Of a stretch of 64,000 bases of DNA, positions 52,195-60,984 are shown one piece after another (within the stretch, counting starts at the first letter, position 1; the number at the start of each line of letters is the position of its first letter). The DNA lies in the NCBI GenBank assembly GCA_017451025.1, contig JAFSSM010000010.1, positions 37,571 through 101,570 of the forward strand. Direction: 5' to 3'. The stretch comes from Synergistaceae bacterium. GTDB lineage: Bacteria > Synergistota > Synergistia > Synergistales > Aminobacteriaceae. Under the pieces are notes generated by a model that saw nothing but the letters and a program-made list of their open reading frames with translations, made no database searches and was not told where the DNA came from. The position numbers and the translations under genes were made by a program.

Positions 52195-54360
52195 ATGTCC
52201 GGATGGTTTGATGAACAATTAAGAGCCAGAATGCGGGCCGATGATGAGGCATTCTCCGGTGCTTTTGCGGAAATTTCGGAGGCGGTTACCGGTCTGAAGG
52301 TTTCAGCGTCGGGTGCGGATGATGCCATTGCGGAGATTGCGGAAGTGTTCGGAGTTCCTGAAACTCTGCAGAAGAACTGTGATAACGAGAATATTGAGGA
52401 GAGGCTTGAAGGGATTTTCGGGCCTTGCGGAGTTATGCGCAGGAGCGTTGAGCTGACGGAAGACTGGTACAAGGACGCGTCGGGAGTTTATCTTGCGACG
52501 ACCAAGACGGGAAAATACGCTGCACTTATGCCGGATTACATGGGCTATGCTTACAGGGATTATTCTTCAGGGGAAAAAATACGTGTCAATTCACGAACAC
52601 AACATAATCTGAATGCTGAGGCAATATGCTTCTACACTCCTCTTCCTGCACGTAAACTTGAAGTAACAGACCTCGCTAAACTGGCACTCAAGAATTTATC
52701 GCTCCATGACATCGTTTATGTCCTGGCAGTTACACTTGCGGTAATCTTGGTGTCGATGGTCTCGCCGTTCCTCACCAGAATAATTTACTCTCACGCCGTC
52801 CGCGCACAGAACGTCGGAGCAGTTGCCTCACTGTTCGTGTTCATGGCCTGTGCAGGAATTTCCGGAGTGCTTCTCACCATAGCGAAGATGCTGGCAATTT
52901 CACGCATACAGATCAAGACTGACGCACTGGTCAACGCCGCAGTGATGATGAGGGTAATTAGTCTTCCGGCAGAATTTTTCCGCAGGTATTCTTCAGGAGA
53001 ACTTGCGCAGAGGGTTTCGGGAGCAGGTGCTTTGTGCACGATGGTAGCGGGTGTGTCCCTCTCAGCTGTGCTTACTGCGTTTATGAGCCTGATATATTTA
53101 TGGCAGATATTCTCGTTCGCCCCTGCTTTGGTGCTCCCGGCACTTGGTATCGTTGCTGTCCTGTCAGTGCTCACCGCGATAATGACCGCAGGGCACTCGA
53201 AGCTCCTTGCACTCAGGACAAAGCTCCACGCAGAAGAATACGGACTGCTCTACGCGCTGATAACCGGCATCCAGAAGATACGGCTAACCGGTTCAGAGAA
53301 ACGTGTATTCGCGAAATGGGCGGAACACTACAGCCACGATGCGAAGCTGGAGTACAATCCTCCGCTGTACCTCAAGCTCACTAACGTAATCCAGCCGATA
53401 ATTATGCTCGCAGGCTCATTCCTGATCTACTACAGGGCTTACACCGCAGGCATATCACCCGCCGAATACATGGCCTTTGCCGCGTCATTCGGGCTGATGT
53501 CCGGAGCCTTCACTGCCTTGTGCGGAACTGCCCTGTCTATGGCATCAATAGGCCCCCTCGCAGGAATGATTCGCCCAGTTCTTGAGGAAGTCCCGGAAAT
53601 TTCGCAGGGAAAGATTCTCCCTAATGTTCGCGGAAGAATTGAAGTTAATAACCTAAGTTTCAGGTATTCGCCAAAATCTGCGCTGGTGCTGGACAAAATT
53701 TCGTTCAGGGTGAATACCGGCGAATATGTTGCAGTTGTTGGCAAGTCAGGCTGCGGAAAAAGTACGTTGATGCGTCTGCTTCTTGGGTTTGAGACTCCTG
53801 ACGGCGGAGCAATCTACTATGACAACAATGATGTTAAGACCCTCAACCTGCCAGCGCTCCGAAGGAATATCGGCTGTGTAATGCAGAACAGCAGGCTATT
53901 TCCCGGCTCCATCTGCTCGAACATACTGATTTCCGCACCGCACCTCACAGAAGCTGATGCTTGGGAGGCCGCAGAAATGGCGGGAATTGCCGACGACATA
54001 AAGCACATGCCAATGAAGATGAACACCATGATTAGCGAGGGAGCAGGGACAATTTCCGGAGGCCAGTGCCAGCGGATAATTATTGCGCGGGCGATTGCGT
54101 CCAAGCCCAAAATTCTGCTGTTCGACGAAGCCACAAGTGCACTCGACAATATCACCCAGCGCAAAGTCTCCGAATCTCTGGACAGGCTGAAGTGCACAAG
54201 AATAGTTATTGCGCACAGGCTGTCGACGGTCAGGAATTGCGGGCGTATATTGGTGATTGACGGCGGGAAAATTGCCGAAGAAGGCAGTTATGATGATTTA
54301 GTGAGCAGGCACGGAATTTTTGCGGCACTAGTTGAACGACAAAGAATAGGAGGAGAATAA
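52195..54360 (+). CDS. NHLP-type second ABC exporter protein (permease/ATPase)
   Basis: 721 residues. A long non-peptidase N-terminal region (residues 1-155) typical of the NHLP permease/ATPase partner is followed by membrane helices (about 165-430) and an ATPase with Walker A GKSGCGKST, signature ISGGQCQR, Walker B ILLFDEATSALD and AHRLSTV. It presumably forms a heterodimer with the peptidase-containing protein. ATG 52195 has AGGAGG; the stop abuts the next start. Confidence 0.93.
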   Translation: MSGWFDEQLRARMRADDEAFSGAFAEISEAVTGLKVSASGADDAIAEIAEVFGVPETLQKNCDNENIEERLEGIFGPCGVMRRSVELTEDWYKDASGVYLATTKTGKYAALMPDYMGYAYRDYSSGEKIRVNSRTQHNLNAEAICFYTPLPARKLEVTDLAKLALKNLSLHDIVYVLAVTLAVILVSMVSPFLTRIIYSHAVRAQNVGAVASLFVFMACAGISGVLLTIAKMLAISRIQIKTDALVNAAVMMRVISLPAEFFRRYSSGELAQRVSGAGALCTMVAGVSLSAVLTAFMSLIYLWQIFSFAPALVLPALGIVAVLSVLTAIMTAGHSKLLALRTKLHAEEYGLLYALITGIQKIRLTGSEKRVFAKWAEHYSHDAKLEYNPPLYLKLTNVIQPIIMLAGSFLIYYRAYTAGISPAEYMAFAASFGLMSGAFTALCGTALSMASIGPLAGMIRPVLEEVPEISQGKILPNVRGRIEVNNLSFRYSPKSALVLDKISFRVNTGEYVAVVGKSGCGKSTLMRLLLGFETPDGGAIYYDNNDVKTLNLPALRRNIGCVMQNSRLFPGSICSNILISAPHLTEADAWEAAEMAGIADDIKHMPMKMNTMISEGAGTISGGQCQRIIIARAIASKPKILLFDEATSALDNITQRKVSESLDRLKCTRIVIAHRLSTVRNCGRILVIDGGKIAEEGSYDDLVSRHGIFAALVERQRIGGE

Positions 54361-55221
54361 ATGAAGAAGATATTTTGTGCAGTTATTGTTGTGCTGATGT
54401 TTGCGGCACTGGTTAATCCCGCAGAGCGGAAGGTAATCCGTCTTGGACTGCTCTCCAAGCTGAACACTACGGAAGAAGAATTTGCGCAGACCTGGCAGAA
54501 GACCTTTGCGCCCAAAAATGAGGAGCTTGAAGTCATCGTCAGGTTCTATGACTCGCTGGCGGCTATGCAGATGGCCATGAACAGACGGGAAATTCACGAG
54601 ATGGTTCTGCCCGAAGCAGCAGCCCAGTACATCCTCAACATGAATCCCGAACTTGAAGCGACTCTGACTCTGCGCTCAAAAGGTATGGGTCTTGCGTTTG
54701 GTTTTCGTGAGGACAGCGGGGAATTACGCGACAAGTTCAACTCTGCCCTGTCGGAACTGAGGGACAACTGGACGCTGTCTGTCCTCGAAGGCCGCTACCT
54801 CTCCTCGCGCAATGACCCTTCACCCGCAGAGTTCCGGCATTTTGACGGCGCGGCAACAATCAGGGTCGCGATAACCGGAGACCTTCCTCCGCTGGACTAT
54901 ATTGCGTCAGACGGGACACCCGCAGGCTTCAACACGGCGATACTCGCGGAGATCGGGAATATTCTTCATGTGAACGTTGAACTTCTGGAAATAGACGCAG
55001 GAGCAAGAACTGCGGCCCTGACTTCAGGGAGGGCAGACGTAGTCTTCTGGTACGAGGTAAGCCCGCAGGCACAAACACAGCCCGACGTTCCTGAAGGAGT
55101 GATGCTCTCACAGCCATATTATGAGTGGGAAAAGTTCATTCACGTCCGCAAAGCTCCGCCTCAGGCTTCTTCATCGAGCTGGTGGGATTTCAGGGACGGA
55201 ATATTAGGGTTATACTTTTAG
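54361..55221 (+). CDS. Exported family-3 solute-binding-like protein A of the RiPP cluster
   Basis: 286 residues with a signal sequence (MKKIFCAVIVVLMFAAL). It has two half-domains of the family-3 binding fold in tandem: residues about 25-160 (RFYDSLAAMQMAMNRREIHE, SKGMGLAFGF) and 163-262 (IRVAITGDLPPLDYIASDG, AGFNTAILAEIG, SGRADVVFWYE). The order seems rearranged against normal amino-acid binding proteins. It is paralogous to the protein at 56158. No permease partner is present, so the product may sense or capture a ligand, perhaps the exported peptide, instead of feeding an importer. Starts directly at the end of the previous gene. Confidence 0.8.
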   Translation: MKKIFCAVIVVLMFAALVNPAERKVIRLGLLSKLNTTEEEFAQTWQKTFAPKNEELEVIVRFYDSLAAMQMAMNRREIHEMVLPEAAAQYILNMNPELEATLTLRSKGMGLAFGFREDSGELRDKFNSALSELRDNWTLSVLEGRYLSSRNDPSPAEFRHFDGAATIRVAITGDLPPLDYIASDGTPAGFNTAILAEIGNILHVNVELLEIDAGARTAALTSGRADVVFWYEVSPQAQTQPDVPEGVMLSQPYYEWEKFIHVRKAPPQASSSSWWDFRDGILGLYF

Positions 55222-55234
55222 TTGAGGTGAAAAA

Positions 55235-55831
55235 ATGACACAGTACAAAATCAAGGCAGATGTTAATGAAGTTCTCGAACTTACCGAGAGAATAGCGGAG
55301 AGTATCGGGCTGAAGGGCGCGGATGCTCTGAGGCTGAGGCTTCTTGCCGAAGAAATGATGAGCATGATTCAGGCAATCGCCGGAGAGTTCAGCGCGGAGT
55401 TCCGCATTGAGCACGAGGGCAAGGACTGCAGGCTGTGCCTGTCCGCAAAATCCGACCTGGATTACGCAAAACGCAAAGAACTTCTCTCTGTTTCGACCAG
55501 CGGCAAGAACACAGCACGTATTGGCATAATGGAGAAGATACGCGGAATTTTCGAGGCCGGACTGTGGGGAATGGGAGAAGGTTTAGCGATGCAGGCGGAA
55601 TATGCTCCTTATGTTGGGGGCTACGGATTGGTGGGAATTGGCGACGGAATTTCCGGAGCAATGTATTCGTGGTCGATGCAGAAGTACAAGACGGACGTTC
55701 AGGCCGAAAATGACTCCGACGCTTGGGACGAACTCGAGAAGTCGATAATCGCGAATATAGCTGATGAAGTGAGCGTAGGAGTCCGGCGTGACGGAGTGGA
55801 ACTGACCGTACACAAGAATTTTGGCGTTTAG
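55235..55831 (+). CDS. Anti-sigma/histidine-kinase-type ATPase relative, divergent
   Basis: 198 residues. The start (YKIKADVNEVLELTERIAE, LRLRLLAEEMMSMIQAIAG) resembles the beginning of RsbW/SpoIIAB-like GHKL ATPases with the N-box helix altered, and the end (VGVRRDGVELTVHKNF) resembles their last strand. The middle carries a Gly-rich stretch (GMGEGLAMQAEYAPYVGGYG) with no clear canonical G1 box. It is followed by a STAS-domain protein, the usual partner of RsbW-like proteins, which supports the assignment. No sigma factor lies nearby. Might act on an unidentified target. Confidence 0.6.
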   Translation: MTQYKIKADVNEVLELTERIAESIGLKGADALRLRLLAEEMMSMIQAIAGEFSAEFRIEHEGKDCRLCLSAKSDLDYAKRKELLSVSTSGKNTARIGIMEKIRGIFEAGLWGMGEGLAMQAEYAPYVGGYGLVGIGDGISGAMYSWSMQKYKTDVQAENDSDAWDELEKSIIANIADEVSVGVRRDGVELTVHKNFGV

Positions 55832-55840
55832 TGTGTCAGA

Positions 55841-56161
55841 ATGGGACAGCTGACGATTGACTTTAAGCGCAGTCCTGAGACCTTAAGGTTTGTGCTTTTT
55901 GGCAGGATAGACGCGACGAACGCAAACGCTTTCGGCGATGCCGTCAAGTCTGCGCTTATTGACAGCCGCGATGAGGACGTAGTGTTCGATTGCACGAATC
56001 TGGAGTATGTTTCGAGCATGGGGCTTCGTGTTCTGTTGTCCTTGCGGAAAAAATGGAGAGGGCCTGTCAGGCTGGAGAATGTTTCGCGTGAAGTGCGGGG
56101 CATCCTGGATATTACAGGTTTCTCACAAATAGTTGAAGTTTCAGGAGGTAATGAACAGTGA
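55841..56161 (+). CDS. STAS-domain anti-sigma-factor antagonist
   Basis: 106 residues matching SpoIIAA/RsbV: LTIDFKRSPETLRFVLFGRID at the start and LEYVSSMGLRVLLSLRKKW in the centre. Ser58 or Ser59 is the site where such proteins are phosphorylated by an RsbW-type kinase; the usual DSSG motif is altered to SSMG. The likely kinase is encoded upstream, 9 bases away. The stop overlaps the GTG start of the following gene. Confidence 0.85.
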   Translation: MGQLTIDFKRSPETLRFVLFGRIDATNANAFGDAVKSALIDSRDEDVVFDCTNLEYVSSMGLRVLLSLRKKWRGPVRLENVSREVRGILDITGFSQIVEVSGGNEQ

Positions 56162-57054
56162 GAAAGTTTACGTGTGCAGTTTTGGCGGTTGCATTGATGG
56201 CTGGTGCGTGTTTTGCGCAGGAAGCAGTGAATGCCGGTGTGCTGACGTGGCTCGGTACAACTGAGGCGGAGTTCCAGGAGGGACTGGATGACCTGCGGAA
56301 GGCAGTATCCCCGTTGATGCCGACAGAGGACGACCCTGACTGGTTCGGGGAAGACAGGCTTGAGGGATTTATTCTTGACCTGGTGAAGACCAGACGGATG
56401 ATTCGATTCTATGATTCTCTGCTCACAATGCAGATGGCCTTGCGTGCCCGCCAGCTCGACGAAATAATTTTGCCGGAAGCTGTTGGAATTTATCTTGTGC
56501 GCAACAATCCCACGTATGATAGTGCGTTTTCGCTAAACATGATGCCATCGACAATAGCATTTGGCTTCAAGGGAGGCAATGTTTCTCTTCAGCAGGAGTT
56601 CAACAAGGCAATAGCGGCAATGAAGAAGGACGGAACGCTCGCGAATCTGGAGAAGACATACATTGCAGAACTTGCCGGAGAGCCTCAGCCCGTGAAGTTC
56701 ACGGAGTTCAAGGGAGCGAAGACTATTCGCGCGGCAGTAACCGGAGATTTGCCGCCAATAGACTTTATTGCGGCGGACGGGAATCCTGCGGGCTACAACA
56801 CTGCAATTTTGGCGGAGATAGGGCGCAGGCTCAAGAAGAATATCCGGTTGATAAGCGTTGATGCCGGCGGACGTTCTGCGGCTCTTGCGTCGGAACGTGC
56901 AGACGTAGTTTTCTGGTACAGGAACACGGAAGGCATAAAGGCTCCCAAAAAAGTGAAGGTACGCGGGGCGATGCGTGATTCACATGAGGGAATAATTCTC
57001 TCTGATCCATATTACGAGTGGGACGTAGATTTAGTGATAGGTGTAGCGAAATGA
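56158..57054 (+). CDS. Exported family-3 solute-binding-like protein B of the RiPP cluster
   Basis: 298 residues from GTG 56158, which shares bases with the STAS gene stop. Signal peptide MRKFTCAVLAVALMAG with cleavage after CFA. It has the same two-part design as the protein at 54361: RRMIRFYDSLLTMQMALRARQ and STIAFGFKGG in the first half, IRAAVTGDLPPIDFIAADG, AGYNTAILAEIG and SERADVVFWYR in the second. A short insertion, MPTEDDPDWFGED, is specific to this copy. The two copies may bind different forms of one ligand. Its stop overlaps the next start (ATGA). Confidence 0.8.
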   Translation: MRKFTCAVLAVALMAGACFAQEAVNAGVLTWLGTTEAEFQEGLDDLRKAVSPLMPTEDDPDWFGEDRLEGFILDLVKTRRMIRFYDSLLTMQMALRARQLDEIILPEAVGIYLVRNNPTYDSAFSLNMMPSTIAFGFKGGNVSLQQEFNKAIAAMKKDGTLANLEKTYIAELAGEPQPVKFTEFKGAKTIRAAVTGDLPPIDFIAADGNPAGYNTAILAEIGRRLKKNIRLISVDAGGRSAALASERADVVFWYRNTEGIKAPKKVKVRGAMRDSHEGIILSDPYYEWDVDLVIGVAK

Positions 57055-57785
57055 AGCGTATAGTTCTTGTATTGGCAGCATTTTGCGTTTTGTGTGATGT
57101 CTGCTCTGCGGCCGTAAGGGTAATTCCATATCCTGAGAGTCTGGACACGAAGAGCGAAGGTGCCTCATCAGCTCCGGCGGAGATTAATCACAAAGGCTCG
57201 GTGTACTTTGACACCAAGACTGACTTCTACGAGACAGTCTCCAGCGACAGCAGGATAATTCTTCCGCATTACCCGACCTACCAGCAGACACGCGAGAACA
57301 CCTGCGGCCCTGCGGCGGCGTTGACGGTGCTCTATTATTACGGCGTTACGAAATACAACGAAGAGACTCTGTCCCGCGAGATGAAGACTCAGCCCTACCC
57401 TATAGGCACAAATCCGAAAGATATGCTCGCGTTCTTCGAGCGTCTGGGCTGGAAGACTCAGAGCAGCCTAACTCACCCGAAGTTCGAGGAGTATAACGAC
57501 TTCATGTCGTTCGTGAAGGAGAAGCTGTCGGCAGGAATCCCTATCATGGTTGAAAATGTTGAATGGGGCGGACACTGGCGGGTCATCATCGGCTATGACA
57601 CTATGGGCACGGAAAACACCCTCGATGATGTGCTGGTGATGGCTGACCCTTACGACACTTCAGACCATAATCAGGACGGCTACACGGTCAACAACGCGGA
57701 GAGGTTCTATGCGATGTGGTTTGATCACTCGATGCTTCCTCCGGAACAGAGAGAACAGCCCTTTATCGTTGCATCTCCGAAGTAA
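57051..57785 (+). CDS. Exported C39-like cysteine peptidase
   Basis: 244 residues from ATG 57051, which overlaps the previous stop; an upstream start would lose the signal peptide (MKRIVLVLAAFCVL, cut after CSA). Papain-like C39_2 fold: Cys in ENTCGPAAALTVLYYYG, His in GHWRVIIGYD and Asp in MADPYD. Unlike the exporter C39 domain it is a free periplasmic or secreted enzyme. It may trim or degrade the exported RiPP or cross-link, or act on a sensor protein. Last gene of the RiPP operon, followed by a terminator. Confidence 0.85.
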   Translation: MKRIVLVLAAFCVLCDVCSAAVRVIPYPESLDTKSEGASSAPAEINHKGSVYFDTKTDFYETVSSDSRIILPHYPTYQQTRENTCGPAAALTVLYYYGVTKYNEETLSREMKTQPYPIGTNPKDMLAFFERLGWKTQSSLTHPKFEEYNDFMSFVKEKLSAGIPIMVENVEWGGHWRVIIGYDTMGTENTLDDVLVMADPYDTSDHNQDGYTVNNAERFYAMWFDHSMLPPEQREQPFIVASPK

Positions 57786-57790
57786 TTTAC

Positions 57791-57820
57791 TGCCCCCTCC
57801 GGTTTTTCGGCAGGGGGTTT
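57791..57820 (+). terminator. Terminator of the RiPP operon
   Basis: TGCCCCCTCCGG pairs with CGGCAGGGGG over a five-T loop, with CCCCC/GGGGG as the core and then TTT. It stands 6 bases after the last stop of the cluster. Confidence 0.75.
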
Positions 57821-57869
57821 ATGCTACAATAACTTTCATCCCTAAAATTCACATTAAGGAGGGCAAACC

Positions 57870-58811
57870 ATGCCTGAAATAGTTATTATGGGCGAGCTTC
57901 TGGTCGAGATAATGAGACCCAAAGAAGATATACCGCTTTACGAGTCCGATTACTTCAGAGGTCCTTTCCCAAGCGGAGCACCCGGAATCTTCATCAGCAC
58001 AGCCGCACGTCTTGGCCACTCCACAGCAATAATAAGCGGCGTAGGCAATGACGACTTCGGCGAAAATATCATGCGCCGCCTCAAGAAAAACGGCGTTGAC
58101 GTGAGCAGGGTGTTAGTCTCAGACGACGGCCACACCGGAATAGCTTTCGTTACGTACTTCGCTGACGGCGAGCGCAAGTTCCTGTTCTACACGGACAACT
58201 CTCCGTTCACGAGGGCAAAAGCTCCCGAAAACATGACCGGCTTCGAGGACACAAAGTACATGCACATAATGGGCTGTTCATTGATGAGCGACATGAACTT
58301 TGCCCGCGAGATAGTGAAGATGATGAAGATGATGAAGGCCGCCGGCGTGAAAATCTCTTTTGACCCGAACATCAGGCCCGAAATCATGAAGGATAAGGCT
58401 GTATTCGGACTTCTTCAGGAAGTTTTCGCAAATTCTTCCGTGCTGATGCCCGGTGTCTCCGAAATTAAGATGTTCACCGGCAAAGAAGACGTGAACGACG
58501 CGATAAAGGCAGTGTTCGAGAATCCAAGCCTCGAAGTTCTTGTGCTGAAGAACGGCTCTAAGGGTTCGCAGATATGGACGCGCAAGGGCCTGGAGGTTGA
58601 ACAGCCAATCTATAAAGTAGTTCAGGAGGACGCAACAGGAGCAGGAGATTCGTATGATGCTGCGTTCATCTGCGGACTTGCGGAGGGAAAATCTCTAGCT
58701 GATGCCGCAAAAATGGGAGCAGCTGCCGGTGCACTTAACGCTGCGGCTTTCGGTCCGATGGAGGGCAATATTTCTCCTGAGACTGTGCGCCAGATGATAG
58801 AGAGGGGTTAA
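57870..58811 (+). CDS. PfkB-family carbohydrate kinase
   Basis: 313 residues with the ribokinase fold: N-terminal MGELLVEIMRP, the substrate-side SGAPGIFISTAARLG and the signature VQEDATGAGDSYDAAFICGL containing the catalytic Asp and anion hole. KDG kinases, fructokinases and tagatose kinases all belong here; sequence does not decide. Context (two tagatose-bisphosphate-aldolase-type proteins directly downstream, then a polyol-type SDR) suggests a ketose or ketose phosphate. AAGGAGGG precedes ATG 57870. First gene of the operon. Confidence 0.9.
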   Translation: MPEIVIMGELLVEIMRPKEDIPLYESDYFRGPFPSGAPGIFISTAARLGHSTAIISGVGNDDFGENIMRRLKKNGVDVSRVLVSDDGHTGIAFVTYFADGERKFLFYTDNSPFTRAKAPENMTGFEDTKYMHIMGCSLMSDMNFAREIVKMMKMMKAAGVKISFDPNIRPEIMKDKAVFGLLQEVFANSSVLMPGVSEIKMFTGKEDVNDAIKAVFENPSLEVLVLKNGSKGSQIWTRKGLEVEQPIYKVVQEDATGAGDSYDAAFICGLAEGKSLADAAKMGAAAGALNAAAFGPMEGNISPETVRQMIERG

Positions 58812-58817
58812 GCTGAC

Positions 58818-60119
58818 ATGAAGAATCCTTTGCTCGCAATGATGGATAAGAGGCGTGCAGGAATTTGCGCGGGTATTCCGTCATACTGCACGGCCAATGA
58901 GCTGGCGATAGAAGCGATACTTGAACAGGCACTGCGTTTTGACTCGCCGGTGTTAATCGAGGGAACAGCCAACCAGATAAACCAGTTCGGGGGCTACACC
59001 GGAATGAAGCCCGCAGATTTCCGCGATTATGTCTACGCAATCGCCGACAAGGCAGGCTTCGAGCGCGAGAGAATCATTCTCGGCGGGGATCACATGGGGC
59101 CGCTGGTGTGGTCAAACCTTCCCGAGAAGGAAGCTATGGCAAATTCCCGCGAACTTCTGCGTCAGTGCGTCTTGGCCGGATTCACGAAGATACACCTCGA
59201 TACCAGCATGAAGGTAGCCGATGACCCGAAAGACGAACGCCTAAGCGATGAGGTTATCGCCGAGCGCGGAGCAACCCTGCTTGAAGTGTGCGAGGCAGCA
59301 TATCAGGAACTCCTCAAGACCAACCCCGCCGCAATGCGTCCCGCCTACATTATCGGGAGCGAGGTACCAATTCCAGGAGGAGCGCAGGAGGAAGAGGCTG
59401 GCCTTCAGGTTACGAAGGTAAGCGACTTCGAGACCACGCTAAAGACTTACCGGAAAAAGTTCGAGGAACACGGAATTGCTGACAGGTGGCAGGACGTGAT
59501 TGCTGTTGTGGTTCAGCCAGGCGTTGAGTTCGGCGACAAGGATATTCACGTTTACGACAGGCAGGCCGCAAAACCGCTGTGCTCCGCCCTGAGGAAGCAC
59601 CCCAACGTAGTTTTCGAGGGACACTCTACGGATTACCAGCCCGCACAGAGCCTCCGCGAGATGGTTGAAGACGGAATAGCTATCCTGAAAGTCGGCCCGG
59701 CCCTGACGTTCAAGCTGAGGGAAGGGCTTTTCGCGTTGAGCATGATTGAGCGCGAGCTTGTTCCCGAAGAAAAACGCGCAAACTTCATTGATGTGCTGGA
59801 GCGCGTAATGATGGATAACCCCGCAAACTGGCAGAAACACTATCACGGTTCTGACGAGGACAAGCGCATTGCGAGAAAGTACAGCTATTCGGACAGGTGC
59901 AGGTACTACTTCAGCCTTCCGGAGATTAAGCAGACAATCGCCAAACTCTTCGAGAACATTGACGGCGTAGAAATTCCTGCGGGGCTGTTGAGCCAGTTTA
60001 TGCCCAGACAGTACAGGCGAGTCCGCGACGGGAAACTTGCACTTAGGGCTTCTGCGCTGGCAAAAGATTATGTAGTTGAGTGCACCGACGATTATAATTA
60101 TGCGGTAAAGCCTGATTAG
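58818..60119 (+). CDS. GatZ/KbaZ-type D-tagatose-1,6-bisphosphate aldolase subunit
   Basis: 433 residues, normal for the KbaZ/GatZ family (RAGICAGIPSYCTANELAIEA, LGGDHMGPLVW, HLDTSM, IIGSEVPIPGGAQE, VFEGHSTDYQ). In E. coli GatZ assists the GatY aldolase; in other bacteria family members act on different ketose phosphates. It starts 6 bases after the kinase gene and precedes the GatY-type gene by 12 bases, so the pair is cotranscribed. Confidence 0.92.
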   Translation: MKNPLLAMMDKRRAGICAGIPSYCTANELAIEAILEQALRFDSPVLIEGTANQINQFGGYTGMKPADFRDYVYAIADKAGFERERIILGGDHMGPLVWSNLPEKEAMANSRELLRQCVLAGFTKIHLDTSMKVADDPKDERLSDEVIAERGATLLEVCEAAYQELLKTNPAAMRPAYIIGSEVPIPGGAQEEEAGLQVTKVSDFETTLKTYRKKFEEHGIADRWQDVIAVVVQPGVEFGDKDIHVYDRQAAKPLCSALRKHPNVVFEGHSTDYQPAQSLREMVEDGIAILKVGPALTFKLREGLFALSMIERELVPEEKRANFIDVLERVMMDNPANWQKHYHGSDEDKRIARKYSYSDRCRYYFSLPEIKQTIAKLFENIDGVEIPAGLLSQFMPRQYRRVRDGKLALRASALAKDYVVECTDDYNYAVKPD

Positions 60120-60131
60120 GAGGTAATAATT

Positions 60132-60983
60132 TTGCTCGTAACGTCAAAGGAACTTCTTCTTGACGCTCAGAAGAACAAATACGCAGTCGGTGCGTTTAAC
60201 GTTGAGAATATGGAGATGGTGTTAGCCGTCCTGAACGCCGCAGAGGAGACCCGTTCGCCCGTGATTATGCAGACGACTCCGGGTACGCTGAAATTTGCGG
60301 GAGCTGATTTCTACTTTGCGAACATCAGGGCCGCCGCAGAGAGGGCAGATGTTCCTGTGGTGTGCCATCTGGATCACGGCAACAGCTTTGAGACGGCAGT
60401 ACTTGCGTTTCACGTTGGGTACACGTCGATAATGATTGACGGAAGCAAGCTGAGTTTCGAGGAAAATATCTCGCTGACCCGTTCGGTGATTGATGTCTGC
60501 CACGCAGGGAATGTTCCGGTTGAAGCGGAGCTTGGCCGTGTCGGCGGAAAAGAGGACGGCCTCGACAACACAGCCGTGATTAACCCGTTCACCGAGCCTG
60601 ATGAAGCCCGAGAGTTCGTCGAGCGCACAGGGTGTGATTCACTTGCTGTTGCGATAGGGACTGCTCACGGGATCTACAAGGGAGTTCCGCAGGTGAACTT
60701 CGAGGTGCTGGGGAAAATTCGTGAAGTTGTCGATATTCCTCTTGTGCTTCACGGAACTTCCGGTGTGCCTGACGACCAGGTGATTAAGTGCGTGAGTATG
60801 GGAATGAGCAAGGTGAATTACGCTACGGATTTGCGGATAGCCTACACCAACGGCGTGAAGCGGTACATGAACGAGAAGCCGGACGGTTTTGACCCGAAGA
60901 AGTACGGTGCGTTCGGCATCGAGGAGGTACAGCGTTATGTTACCGGCCGTATGCAGGTAATCGGCAGCTGCGGAAAAGCGTAG
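60132..60983 (+). CDS. Class II fructose/tagatose-bisphosphate aldolase (GatY/KbaY type)
   Basis: 283 residues from TTG 60132 (AGGAGG before it). Zinc-dependent aldolase: VPVVCHLDHGN carries the catalytic Asp and the first zinc His, VEAELGRVGGKED the next segment, IGTAHGIYKG and VLHGTSGVPDDQ the other zinc His and the phosphate-binding loop. Cleaves a ketose bisphosphate or ketose-1-phosphate to DHAP plus an aldehyde. The end lies 1 base from the convergent ROK gene stop. Confidence 0.94.
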   Translation: MLVTSKELLLDAQKNKYAVGAFNVENMEMVLAVLNAAEETRSPVIMQTTPGTLKFAGADFYFANIRAAAERADVPVVCHLDHGNSFETAVLAFHVGYTSIMIDGSKLSFEENISLTRSVIDVCHAGNVPVEAELGRVGGKEDGLDNTAVINPFTEPDEAREFVERTGCDSLAVAIGTAHGIYKGVPQVNFEVLGKIREVVDIPLVLHGTSGVPDDQVIKCVSMGMSKVNYATDLRIAYTNGVKRYMNEKPDGFDPKKYGAFGIEEVQRYVTGRMQVIGSCGKA

Positions 60984-60984
60984 G

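Noticed and set aside
54361..57054. Ordinary amino-acid ABC importer
   Set aside because: Neither importer permease nor importer ATPase is present and the half-domain order is unusual for these binding proteins.
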